DNA of 64,000 nt from Gelidibacter gilvus (GTDB taxonomy: Bacteria; Bacteroidota; Bacteroidia; Flavobacteriales; Flavobacteriaceae), in assembly GCF_004115975.1 (NCBI RefSeq), contig NZ_SDDZ01000004.1:248001-312000 (forward strand). The letters run 5' to 3'. Of the stretch, positions 26,533 to 34,998 are shown one piece after another. The position numbers were made by a program, and so were the translations under genes. Below the pieces are notes generated by a model, which was given only the letters and a program-made list of their open reading frames with translations, was not told the origin of the DNA and made no database searches. Positions within the stretch are counted from its first letter, which is position 1. Each line of letters begins with the position of its first letter.

Positions 26533-26853
26533 GGCCGTCTACAATTTATAGAGCACGGTGGCTTATGGTCCATCGTGCTCAGCGGCTTAATAATGGCGCT
26601 TAATTGGCAATACCTATCCCAATTTCCGTTTGGCAATAGAGGAGGACCAGATTTTAACCGACGAGATCAAGGTCCTGTAATCAAAGAAACTTTCCAAAGT
26701 TCTTTTTATTCCGTCCAACTTTATCCCTTATGAATTAACGATTTGGCGTTTTTCATCCTAATTTTATACTGCTTTCTTGTTTTACAAATCAAGAAGCTGC
26801 TGAATTTTTATTGGGATGGATTTTTATTTTATAATGTTTAATCTGAAATTGAT
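26533..26853. other. Intergenic gap with a hairpin after the helicase
   Basis: No gene is visible in 321 bases. GAGCACGGTGG (26551-26561) pairs with CCATCGTGCTC (26570-26580) in an 11-bp stem with one G-U pair. It starts 18 bases after the helicase stop and may mark the 3' end, but lacks a T-run. Confidence 0.45.
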
Positions 26854-27435
26854 ATGTTAAATAAATCGCTATTGATGTGGACCGGAATGTTGGAAGCGCA
26901 TCCCCTTACGGAGGCTCTTAACGCACTCTTTGATTTAAACAAAAAAACATTTTTCCTGATCCTTTTTTCCACGTTTTTCATTTATATCGTAGTTATTTTA
27001 TACACTCGGATCTTTGGGAAACGCAGTTTCTCTAAAATGTCCAGTTTTGACTTTGCCATGACCGTCGCGGTGGGATCCATGATTGCTACGACTATTTTAT
27101 CAGACAGCGTCAGTTTTTTAGAAGGTGCAGTAGGCCTATTAATAGTGTATCTACTGCAATTAATAGCGGCGTTTTTAAGACGTTACCCCTGGTTTAGAAA
27201 ATTGACCGATAATCAGCCGACCTTATTAATGGATGGCGAAAATTTATTGAGGGAGAATATGAGGTCAGTGAGGGTTACAGAAGGGGACATCCGTTCTAAG
27301 TTGAGAGAAGCTAACGTGATTAAATTATCTGACATTAAAGCGGTGGTCTTTGAAACCACGGGAGATCTGATAGTATTACATAAGGATAGTGCGGACGACA
27401 TTGACGACTGGCTTTTAAAGGATGTCCAACGCTAA
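26854..27435 (+). CDS. DUF421 (YetF-like) membrane protein
   Basis: A 193-residue protein with three N-terminal membrane helices (about 29-52, 66-85 and 92-110) and a cytosolic alpha/beta domain. Family marks are FGKRSFSKMSSFDFAMTVAVGSMIAT after helix 1 and the DNQPTLLMDGENLLRENMRSVRVTEGDIRSKLREANV stretch, with the final strand AVVFETTGDLIVL. YetF-like proteins are widespread; their biochemical role is not established. It lies 64 bases upstream of the DJ-1/PfpI gene in the same direction, so both may be stress-related. Confidence 0.85.
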   Translation: MLNKSLLMWTGMLEAHPLTEALNALFDLNKKTFFLILFSTFFIYIVVILYTRIFGKRSFSKMSSFDFAMTVAVGSMIATTILSDSVSFLEGAVGLLIVYLLQLIAAFLRRYPWFRKLTDNQPTLLMDGENLLRENMRSVRVTEGDIRSKLREANVIKLSDIKAVVFETTGDLIVLHKDSADDIDDWLLKDVQR

Positions 27436-27499
27436 CGAATCCATGTCCTTACAAAGTCACCGGTAGATATAAAATGGTTACTTACACGAACACTAGATT

Positions 27500-28186
27500 A
27501 TGAAAAAGATTTTAATGGTATTGACGTCACACGAAGCCTTACTCAATACGGACAGTACAACAGGCTTGTGGATCGGTGAGTTTACCGATCCTTATTACGA
27601 ATTTATCGACTCGAATTATACCGTGGTGGTGGCCAGTCCAAAAGGAGGCCATCCGCCCATAGATCCCATGAGTCAATTGACCAAAAACATAACCGGATCC
27701 AACCGCAGATTTCAGGACGATGATTTCGCAAAACACGCCTTAAAACACACCCTTTTACTGGAGGATATGGAGGCCAGCGATTTCGATGCGGTTTTCTACC
27801 CTGGAGGTCATGGCCCTATGTTCGATTTGGCAACAGATGAGAACAGTGGCCGCTTGATTGTGGAGCTTCTTTCGCAAAACAAGCCGGTTGCCGCCGTCTG
27901 TCATGGTCCAGCCGCGCTATTAAAGGCAGGACAGCTTGAACCCTCGCTTCTACGCGGAAAAAAAGTCACTGGATTTTCTAATGCTGAGGAAAAATTGGCC
28001 TTAAGAGCCTCAACCATTCCGTATACCTTGGAAGATAAATTAAAGGAAATGGGTGCCGAATACCATAAGGCGGTAGTGCCATTTATGTCGCATGTTGAAA
28101 CGGATGGCTTGCTCATCACCGGACAAAATCCATTGTCCGCAGGTCCCACCGCGAAGGCCTTAATCGCGCTATTGGAGAAACATTAA
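27500..28186 (+). CDS. DJ-1/PfpI family protein, Hsp31/glyoxalase III-like
   Basis: A 228-residue class I glutamine-amidotransferase-like protein. The nucleophile elbow AAVCHGPAAL (Cys near 134, followed by His) is intact, and the early Glu in TGLWIGEFTDPYYEF completes the usual triad of this subgroup. The segment GGHGPMFDLATDEN and the ending VETDGLLITGQNPLSAGPTAKALI are typical of single-domain Hsp31-like proteins that convert methylglyoxal to lactate or repair glycated groups. Function is by family only. It may share a transcript with the DUF421 gene. Confidence 0.85.
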   Translation: MKKILMVLTSHEALLNTDSTTGLWIGEFTDPYYEFIDSNYTVVVASPKGGHPPIDPMSQLTKNITGSNRRFQDDDFAKHALKHTLLLEDMEASDFDAVFYPGGHGPMFDLATDENSGRLIVELLSQNKPVAAVCHGPAALLKAGQLEPSLLRGKKVTGFSNAEEKLALRASTIPYTLEDKLKEMGAEYHKAVVPFMSHVETDGLLITGQNPLSAGPTAKALIALLEKH

Positions 28187-28572
28187 AAACACTCAGGTTG
28201 GTGGCCAGTGATCAAAATTTTATAGTACGTACTTCTTATTATATATCGTGATGTGGTTAGTGACGGTATTTTGCATGACATTTTTAAGTGCTGTATGGAG
28301 TACGGCTTCAGGGCATCAATTTAAGGAACCTGTCTGGCTTTCAAGACTGTTGTAACACGTCATCAAAACACCCGTATCGGAGAGCATAACCTACGGATTG
28401 GGGTGGCATCCCTCTATTTTTTGCCCATCGGGTGTTCGCCATGACGGCGCTTTATTTTTATTTAGCCGATACTTAAAACTAGAATCTGTCAATTTGTAAT
28501 GCGGTTGTTCACGCTGTTCCATAAATAATTATAGCACGATATAAAAATGACCTCGGTTCCTTTTACCAAGTC
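28187..28572. other. Non-coding convergent gap
   Basis: 386 bases between the DJ-1/PfpI gene and the esterase gene. I see no terminator with a T-run and no conserved gene. A 34-codon open frame at 28251-28355 with a hydrophobic start is too short and unsupported to call. Confidence 0.35.
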
Positions 28573-29385
28573 TCACCCTTTAAAATAAGTATCAAAAAAT
28601 AGGAGTTGGTATTGTATTGCATTGGTCCAGTACTCCCAATTGTGATTCCCGGGACGTTCAATATAATCGTGGGGAATATTACGCTCCACCAATTTCTCAT
28701 GCAAGCGCTTGTTCGCATCGTAAAAGAAATCGCTAAGGCCACAATCAAAGATAAGTTTCAGACTGTCGCCTTTCAGTTTATACACCAGATTGATGACGGT
28801 GTGCGTTTCCCAATTCTGTGGATGTTCAGAATAGTTTCCCAACCGTTTCGCTAAATCCCAATTGTTTGGAAAAGGGTGGATATCGACTCCGCCACTCATA
28901 CTGCCGGCAGCACCCCAAATATCCTGATGTTTAAAAGCCAAATAAAAAGCACCGTGACCGCCCATGCTCAATCCGGTAATTGCCCTCCCAGATTTCTCCG
29001 CTAAGGTTCGATAGGTTTGGTCTATACTGGCAATCAGCTCTTTGGACAGATAGGTTTCATAACGCATGTTGTCGTCTATTGGACTGTCAAAATACCAACT
29101 CGTGACCCCACCATCGGGGCAAACAATGATCATATTATAGGCATCCGCATAGCGCTTTAAATCTGGGACCTTTGCCACCCAATTGGTATAGTCGCCCCCA
29201 GCCCCATGAAGCAAATACAGCACCGGAAAGTTGTTTTCTTGCCCATCATAAGCATCAGGAACAATCACCAGATTCGGAATGGATTTCTTCATCGAAGCAC
29301 TCCAAACTTGCAGCGTATCAATCTGCGCAGCATTTCCTACGAGACTCGAAATAACTAAAAAAAGAAATATTAATTTTTGTTTCAT
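28573..29385 (-). CDS. Secreted alpha/beta-hydrolase esterase (esterase D/tributyrin esterase type)
   Basis: A 270-residue hydrolase with a Sec signal peptide (MKQKLIFLFLVISSLVGNAA). The oxyanion segment LYLLHGAGGDYTNW and the nucleophile elbow GLSMGGHGAF (Ser near 143) are clear, followed by acid-bearing LIFDCGLSDFFYDAN and the terminal His in RPGNHNWEYW. The frame is open to 29454, but the ATG at 29385 gives the signal peptide and is chosen. It belongs to the family of S-formylglutathione hydrolase-like and feruloyl or tributyrin esterases; with a signal peptide it likely acts on exogenous esters. Confidence 0.87.
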   Translation of the reverse strand: MKQKLIFLFLVISSLVGNAAQIDTLQVWSASMKKSIPNLVIVPDAYDGQENNFPVLYLLHGAGGDYTNWVAKVPDLKRYADAYNMIIVCPDGGVTSWYFDSPIDDNMRYETYLSKELIASIDQTYRTLAEKSGRAITGLSMGGHGAFYLAFKHQDIWGAAGSMSGGVDIHPFPNNWDLAKRLGNYSEHPQNWETHTVINLVYKLKGDSLKLIFDCGLSDFFYDANKRLHEKLVERNIPHDYIERPGNHNWEYWTNAIQYQLLFFDTYFKG

Positions 29386-29675
29386 GATAGTCGTTATTTT
29401 TTGTTTAAGGTTTCCCGACTTCGCAAAAGGTTCGGACGGGCAGGCAGGTTTCACGTTTCAAAGTTCAAAAGGTCAAATTCCAAATTCCAAATTCCATGAT
29501 CTAGATTTTAGATTCTTGATCCTTGTATCAAAGCGGTCTTTTCTCTATTCCTCTTCACAAGTTTCTGTCCATCCTGGCTCTTGGTTCTAGGTTCTACGGT
29601 CTTGCCTCTTGACTCTTGCCTCTTGCCTCTAGCTTCTAGACTCTAGTCTCTTGCCTCTTAATACGTAATTCCTCC
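29386..29675. repeat. Low-complexity intergenic repeats (AAATTCC and CTCTTGCCT words)
   Basis: About 290 bases dominated by degenerate tandem words: AAATTCC copies at about 29474-29496, then C/T-rich TCTTGCCTCTTGACTC-like words at about 29590-29660. Similar patches at 19.5, 21.3 and 54.8 kb show that this genome collects such repeats between genes. No gene or promoter could be defined here. Confidence 0.55.
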
Positions 29676-32600
29676 TCATTCCACCAACTCATACAAATAA
29701 TACCCACCCCCTTGATCAAAACTACAAAATATCAGCGATTTTCCGTCCGGAGAAACGCCAATCCCACGAGGTTCTGCACCTTGAACTTCTGGCAATTCCA
29801 AGGTCCACATTTCTTTCTTTTCACTATTGCGATAATGGAAGGAGGACGGGGAAATCCCACTCGATCGCACCGCAAAATAAAGCGCATGATCTTGTACCTG
29901 TAACGCACTGGAACCTGCATTCAAACTCCGGATGGGTGCGGCCAATTTATAGCTCTCGCCATCATCGCTATGATACACTTGGGTGATTGCAGTTCCCGGA
30001 TCGGGGAAATACAAAGTCCGTCCGTCCGCACTCATATTGAACGTTCTGGAGAGGATACGGTCTTCCAAGGAAATGGTTTTCAGGAGATCAAAACCACTGC
30101 CGTTTTGTTTTAAAATAAAATTGCCATCATTGCCGAATAAAGACATGGCGAAAATAGTACCGTCTCGAGCGGCACGCGGACTCGTAATGGCCCTATTGCC
30201 TTGTGGAACTTCCCATACGGCAATACCCTTCCCGGTTTTGGCGTCTATTTTAATGAGGTGACGGTTGATGCCTGCCAAAATATTTCCGTCCAAATCTTTT
30301 CCAATGCCATTGACCGGGCGCAACGGATAGGTTTTGCCCTCAATCTCTACGGAAGTCAAGGGTGAAAATGCGGCATTTAGACCGTCAGCGTTCTTAATGA
30401 TCAAGCCACGACTATAATCGGCTAACCAAATCTTATGCTCATCGTCCCAGAGCGCGCCATAACCGCCGCCTGAGGCTTCAATTTTCCCTTTAAATTTAAA
30501 ATTCGGCGGATTCACCTCAGCCAGATCCGTTAAGGCTTCATCCGATTTCAGCAGATTTAATTCGAGACGTTCAGAACTTACCAAATGACTGCCATCTGTC
30601 GCCAAAACTCGATGGTAAAAAGTTTGAGTGTCGCCAACTTTTAAATCCTTAAGTAGGAGGAACCAATCCCGTTCCTCAAATTTTAATGTGGAACTCCGGC
30701 CGGTTTCCTGTTGAAAGATCACCTTCGAAAACTCAGGATCCGAAGCTATTTGATACGTATAGGTCACAAAATCGCCATCCACATCTGTGGCTGGCGTCCA
30801 TGATAAGGTGTTTAAGACCTTAAGATTTCTCACTCCATACGTGTTCTTGGGAAGGTGGGAGGTGATGGTCGGGGGTTGAGGCGGTGTGTTATGCGACGGA
30901 TAGAGTTGCCCTCGCAGACTGTCATTTTTTGTGGCCACCTTGATGTAAACGGCACCAATGGCAAGTAGGTCTTCCAATTCGTCCGTCACATTTAAAGTAC
31001 CCGAAAATTCTCCTATTCCATTCTTGATCTTTCCCTTTTTCAATTCCTGAATCAGTTTTCCTGTTTCACTGTTTCGGCCTGAAAAAAGCCCTACCGTGAT
31101 ATCGCGGTCTTTAGCGGGTGTAGGAAGTGCAAAATTCCCCGAAATCTTTAACTCGTCACCCACGATGCTTGCCGTAAAATCACCAGTATTTGCCCCCTGG
31201 TCAAACGCATTAAAGCTGCCTTTTCCGTCTTTGAATTTCTCACGATCACTGCGCAGCTGATGGCCATTCACCCCAAACATCGCCGATGGCAACTTGTGGA
31301 TATCAAAAACCTTCATATCGGACGCTTTTTTCTCCTTGATCTCATAGGTCGTATAAAGGATGTCCCCACTGTCGTAAAACAGGTCCATAATGGTAATCGT
31401 ATTGGTGGGTGGCCACTCCTGGCTGAGCCATGAACGCGGTCCAGAGCCCGCCGCTCCCGTATTGAGCAACTGTAATTTGCCGCGCTTTCCGGGATAAAAC
31501 GCATGCTGGTGTCCACTCACATAGGTGTGGACCTTATAACGCTCCAGAAGCGCGCGCAATTTCTCGGGATGTTCCAGGACATCGCCCTTCGAATCGCGTT
31601 CCTGCGCCACACTATACAGCGGCATATGGCCCATAACAAAACGAAACCTGGCATTTTTTGCCACGGGGAGTTGAAATTGTTCGTCCATCCATTTTAGATT
31701 TTCTTCCGTAATCACCGAAGACGAAGCTTCCCAGGACACAAAGAAAATATCGTCTTGCACAAACGAATAATAGTTAGGAAAATGGCTGTCGTCCACAAAA
31801 TTCAGATCGGGTTTGTTGGCACTTTCATTCCAATAGGTTCTGGTAAAATCGTGTTCTATTTTATAAGAGCGCGGCCCGTCGTGGTTGCCCAAGGTAAAGG
31901 CAAAAGGAATCCCGTTGCGGTTGAGCGGCTCCACAATATGGGCAGAAAAGACATCCCACATTTTTTGCAGGTGCTCAGGATCGGAAACGCCCATGCCAGC
32001 CACCAAATCGCCACCGGAAATCACCAAATCGGGTTTCCAAATCCGCGGAATGCGCTGCACAATGCTGTCCACTTGCCATTCGTAATTGATGGCACCCAAT
32101 CCAGAATTCAGGTCGGAAATCACCGCAATCCGCATATCGCCACGTTTTCCTACTTCTGGGATTTCGGCACTTGGTAACAAGCGAATCGCATCACTGATAA
32201 ATTGATTGCCGCTGGTACTTCTAATCTCCAGAAAATCCTCTGGCTGTAATTGAAATTCGCCCAAAACGGTCCATTTTCCTAAATTCTCAAGATGGGATTG
32301 GTCCACGTTTAAGGTGTCGGTTTTACCCGAACGGTGCAGGATATACTGTACATCGGTTGAGTTTTCCTGAGTATCCGGAATGAACCAAGCACCCAATTGA
32401 TAGGCTTGCGGACGGATGCCGTTAAAACGGTAATAGGCTTTATTCATCGGATTGGCGATGGCCACTCGTGACGCCGATTTTCCATAATAATTAAACAACT
32501 TGCTGTCTTTCCAAATACCGATTTCGGAATAAGATCCATCCTCAGTGTCGAAATAAATCGGCTGTTCTTTTTTCGAAGCCACTTTTTCTGAGATGATGAG

Positions 32601-33455
32601 CGCTCCCGCATTTTTTCGTAGGGTATTCCGATCGCCGCCGTCCACATTAGCCGGCACGTTCACTACCTCGTTGGCTGCAATCAGCGCCGAAGATCCGCCG
32701 CCATCCAAATTGACCGCTGCTACCGCGCCCAATTGGTGCATGATTTGCGCCAGTTCCTGAAGCGTGGCGCCTGCACTGGCTTCCTGTCGGCCATCCACCA
32801 CCAGGAACACGAGCGTGTGTTCGTCCTTATACCCAATAGCCGATCGGGGGTGACGGATGGCATGGCCCGTGCCAAAACCTTCTGCACTGGCATCCAACAG
32901 GATTTCACCATTTTTCACTAAGACAGGACCGCCACCAATGGCTTGGGAGGCCAACCATGGCGTTCCCGCTCCTTTTTGCTTGAGATCGTTAAGTTGAAGT
33001 GCGAAATTCCCATTGGGCGCTGGTAGGGTCCAGGTGACCTCAGGTTTCCCATTGGCGATGCCAAAAGCGCCTCTGGGTGTTTTATGACTTCCTTTTGAAA
33101 CGACTGCGCCGTCTTCAATGATCAGGCTCACCGAATGGTCACTGGCAAAATACCCGCCATTGATCGCCAAGATGGCATTGTTGTTCTGATAGGTTTCAGT
33201 CGTGGTCTCTCTAATGGCATCACTGCCAATAGAACGAAATTTTAAATTGGTGTCACGCAGATCGATTTCTGCGTACATGGCCCGAAGTGGAGCGCCGTCC
33301 GGAAGCTGGCTGTAAGTATCAAATAGTTTTATGGAAGCTGGTAGTTCGGTATTCAGATCTTGACGTGGTTTCCAGTTCAGGTGAATCTCTTGAGCTTGGA
33401 GCAGACCACTCCAAAAAAAGCTCAGAAGAATCACCATGAGTTTTGAAGCGTTCAT
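29676..33455 (-). CDS. Giant secreted phosphodiester glycosidase / metallophosphoesterase fusion
   Basis: About 1259 residues from the ATG at 33455, which opens a good signal peptide (MNASKLMVILLSFFWSGLLQAQ); an ATG at 33503 is alternative. Numbering below is from 33503. Residues 65-300 are a NAGPA-type phosphodiester glycosidase domain (AILAINGGYFAS, GGGPVLVKNGE, HPRSAIGY, NLDGGGSSAL). Residues 452-730 form a calcineurin-like phosphoesterase (VISDLNSG, ISGGDLV, TLGNHDG, GHMPL, VSGHQHAFYPG), with Asn where the first motif usually has His. A CHRD-like segment (about 775-870), a fibronectin III-like domain (875-950) and a C-terminal propeller-like region follow. It probably degrades phosphate-bearing glycans outside the cell. 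No operon partners. Confidence 0.82.
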   Translation of the reverse strand: MNASKLMVILLSFFWSGLLQAQEIHLNWKPRQDLNTELPASIKLFDTYSQLPDGAPLRAMYAEIDLRDTNLKFRSIGSDAIRETTTETYQNNNAILAINGGYFASDHSVSLIIEDGAVVSKGSHKTPRGAFGIANGKPEVTWTLPAPNGNFALQLNDLKQKGAGTPWLASQAIGGGPVLVKNGEILLDASAEGFGTGHAIRHPRSAIGYKDEHTLVFLVVDGRQEASAGATLQELAQIMHQLGAVAAVNLDGGGSSALIAANEVVNVPANVDGGDRNTLRKNAGALIISEKVASKKEQPIYFDTEDGSYSEIGIWKDSKLFNYYGKSASRVAIANPMNKAYYRFNGIRPQAYQLGAWFIPDTQENSTDVQYILHRSGKTDTLNVDQSHLENLGKWTVLGEFQLQPEDFLEIRSTSGNQFISDAIRLLPSAEIPEVGKRGDMRIAVISDLNSGLGAINYEWQVDSIVQRIPRIWKPDLVISGGDLVAGMGVSDPEHLQKMWDVFSAHIVEPLNRNGIPFAFTLGNHDGPRSYKIEHDFTRTYWNESANKPDLNFVDDSHFPNYYSFVQDDIFFVSWEASSSVITEENLKWMDEQFQLPVAKNARFRFVMGHMPLYSVAQERDSKGDVLEHPEKLRALLERYKVHTYVSGHQHAFYPGKRGKLQLLNTGAAGSGPRSWLSQEWPPTNTITIMDLFYDSGDILYTTYEIKEKKASDMKVFDIHKLPSAMFGVNGHQLRSDREKFKDGKGSFNAFDQGANTGDFTASIVGDELKISGNFALPTPAKDRDITVGLFSGRNSETGKLIQELKKGKIKNGIGEFSGTLNVTDELEDLLAIGAVYIKVATKNDSLRGQLYPSHNTPPQPPTITSHLPKNTYGVRNLKVLNTLSWTPATDVDGDFVTYTYQIASDPEFSKVIFQQETGRSSTLKFEERDWFLLLKDLKVGDTQTFYHRVLATDGSHLVSSERLELNLLKSDEALTDLAEVNPPNFKFKGKIEASGGGYGALWDDEHKIWLADYSRGLIIKNADGLNAAFSPLTSVEIEGKTYPLRPVNGIGKDLDGNILAGINRHLIKIDAKTGKGIAVWEVPQGNRAITSPRAARDGTIFAMSLFGNDGNFILKQNGSGFDLLKTISLEDRILSRTFNMSADGRTLYFPDPGTAITQVYHSDDGESYKLAAPIRSLNAGSSALQVQDHALYFAVRSSGISPSSFHYRNSEKKEMWTLELPEVQGAEPRGIGVSPDGKSLIFCSFDQGGGYYLYELVE

Positions 33456-33929
33456 TAACTGAGGGAAGGCATTTGTTTGGTGCATAGCGGTTTGTTTGTA
33501 CATGATTTTAGACAGGTGTTTTTATATCCGTGAGCGATTAAAATCGGTTTTCGGGTTTTCAACGATGTCATGATTTAATTGATGGTTTGGCAGATTTAAC
33601 GCCATCATATTGTAGATTTTATTGCCCATAAAGATAGGGTCTTTTTCTACTTACTCCTAATTTGCTAGAGCTGCTAATTATCATACTTTTAATGACAATT
33701 GAATTAAAGTGGCACTGAGTGTGAACGAAAAAAGCTTCGGAAAGCAAAGCGAAGCGATGTAAATTTGATGTAGTTTAAATGCCTGGAGGTTGCCGATCAA
33801 AAGTTTAGGACAACCATCACGGTTTTAAATAGTATTTTAGGACACGATTCACTTGTGTGATGACAAAGGTAATGACAGATAAACTGTAGGTTTGTTTTTT
33901 TAATAGTGCACACAGCAGAAAGCGTAGAT
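33456..33929. other. Non-coding divergent gap
   Basis: 474 bases between the giant secreted enzyme gene and the divergent methyltransferase gene. It is A/T-rich and should hold both promoters, but I could not define a convincing -33/-7 pair. No gene or clear repeat is seen. Confidence 0.35.
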
Positions 33930-34607
33930 ATGAATAAGAAAGACAGTCCAACGTCAAGCATAAAAAAGCCGTGGCCGACTAAAAGGGCTATGGAACAGGT
34001 GTATGCCATGAAACTTTGGGGAACCAACCCTGCTGATTTTTATTCAGGGGAAGGCTCGCACCAACCCGAAATTGTGGCACCTTATTTAAAAGCGGTAAAA
34101 GCGTTTTTAAAGTCTTTTAAAACCCCGTTGGTGGTTTGCGATTTAGGTTGTGGCGATTTTAATGTCGGAAAGGAATTGGTAGCACATACCAAAAAGTATA
34201 GCGCCGTAGATATCGTCCCCGACCTGATCGCGCACAACAAAGAAAAATTTACAGCAGAACATTTAGAGTTTCACTGTTTGGATCTCGCGGTAGACCATTT
34301 GCCTGCTGGCGATTTGGCTATCGTCAGACAGGTGCTGCAACACCTCTCCAATGCTGAAATACAAAGTATTCTGCCAAAGTTAAGCAATTTTAAATATGTG
34401 CTTTTGACCGAACATCTGCCCGAAGGCCACTTCATTCCCAATACCGATATTATTTCAGGGCAAGGCACGCGACTGAAAAAAGGAAGTGGGGTCGACCTTC
34501 TGGCCGCACCATTTCATTTTAAGATGAAATCGGCACAACCATTAACTTCTGTGACATTAAAGGAGGGAAAAGGCGTAATTGTGACGACGCTTTATACGGT
34601 GTTTTAA
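33930..34607 (+). CDS. Class I SAM-dependent methyltransferase
   Basis: 225 residues from the ATG at 33930; a GTG 24 bases upstream is also in frame. The SAM-binding motif I is VVCDLGCGDFNVGKEL (about 73-88), followed by the acidic end of strand 2 (SAVDIVPDLIAHN), and motif IV in LAIVRQVLQHLSNAEI. The N-terminus (MEQVYAMKLWGTN) is a lid region typical of small-molecule methyltransferases. The substrate is unknown. It stands alone before the restriction-modification region. Confidence 0.8.
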   Translation: MNKKDSPTSSIKKPWPTKRAMEQVYAMKLWGTNPADFYSGEGSHQPEIVAPYLKAVKAFLKSFKTPLVVCDLGCGDFNVGKELVAHTKKYSAVDIVPDLIAHNKEKFTAEHLEFHCLDLAVDHLPAGDLAIVRQVLQHLSNAEIQSILPKLSNFKYVLLTEHLPEGHFIPNTDIISGQGTRLKKGSGVDLLAAPFHFKMKSAQPLTSVTLKEGKGVIVTTLYTVF

Positions 34608-34998
34608 AAATCTATTTTGAAATGGTCTATCTTCTACCCTCTACCAAATAGTTCTACGTACGTTCTCTGAATTTTCAGACCAAGTAACTTGAGATGTGAA
34701 AAATGTTGAAAATCTTTATATCTTGAGCGTTCCTAATAACATGATTAAAATGCTATAATTGCCCTATCGGTTATAGTGCTTAACTAACTAAATATGATCA
34801 TATTTCATTATGAATCAAAGGAATTATACCAACCGTGAAATTCAAGAAACACCCCTAATACATCGCTGGATATAATGTCTCGTTAAAAAACTTTCTATCT
34901 TTAGAAGTTTAATAACCAAGTCAATTAATATTACAGTAGTACTAATTCTATCAGATTTTTTCATTTTAACAAATCACATATCTATATTATACACCTAA
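34608..34998. other. Gap before the restriction locus with a possible hsdM promoter
   Basis: 391 bases. It contains the decayed gene fragment at 34810-34875 and a -7-like box TATCTTTA at 34896-34903, about 96 bases before hsdM, which may be its promoter. No operator-like palindrome or controller gene was seen. Confidence 0.4.
34810..34875 (+). pseudogene. Decayed 5' fragment related to the small gene at 12003
   Basis: The frame reads MNQRNYTNREIQE and then leaves the homology, ending at a stop after 21 codons. The first 13 residues match the start of the 12003-12326 protein (MSQRIYSNTEIQE) at 9 positions, and the nucleotide match begins at the ATG. It looks like the leftover of a paralogous gene truncated when the neighbouring restriction locus arrived or later by deletion. 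Confidence 0.5.

Noticed and set aside
28251-28355. 34-codon frame with a hydrophobic, signal-like start
   Set aside because: Too short, no promoter or conservation evidence, and it sits in a convergent gap.
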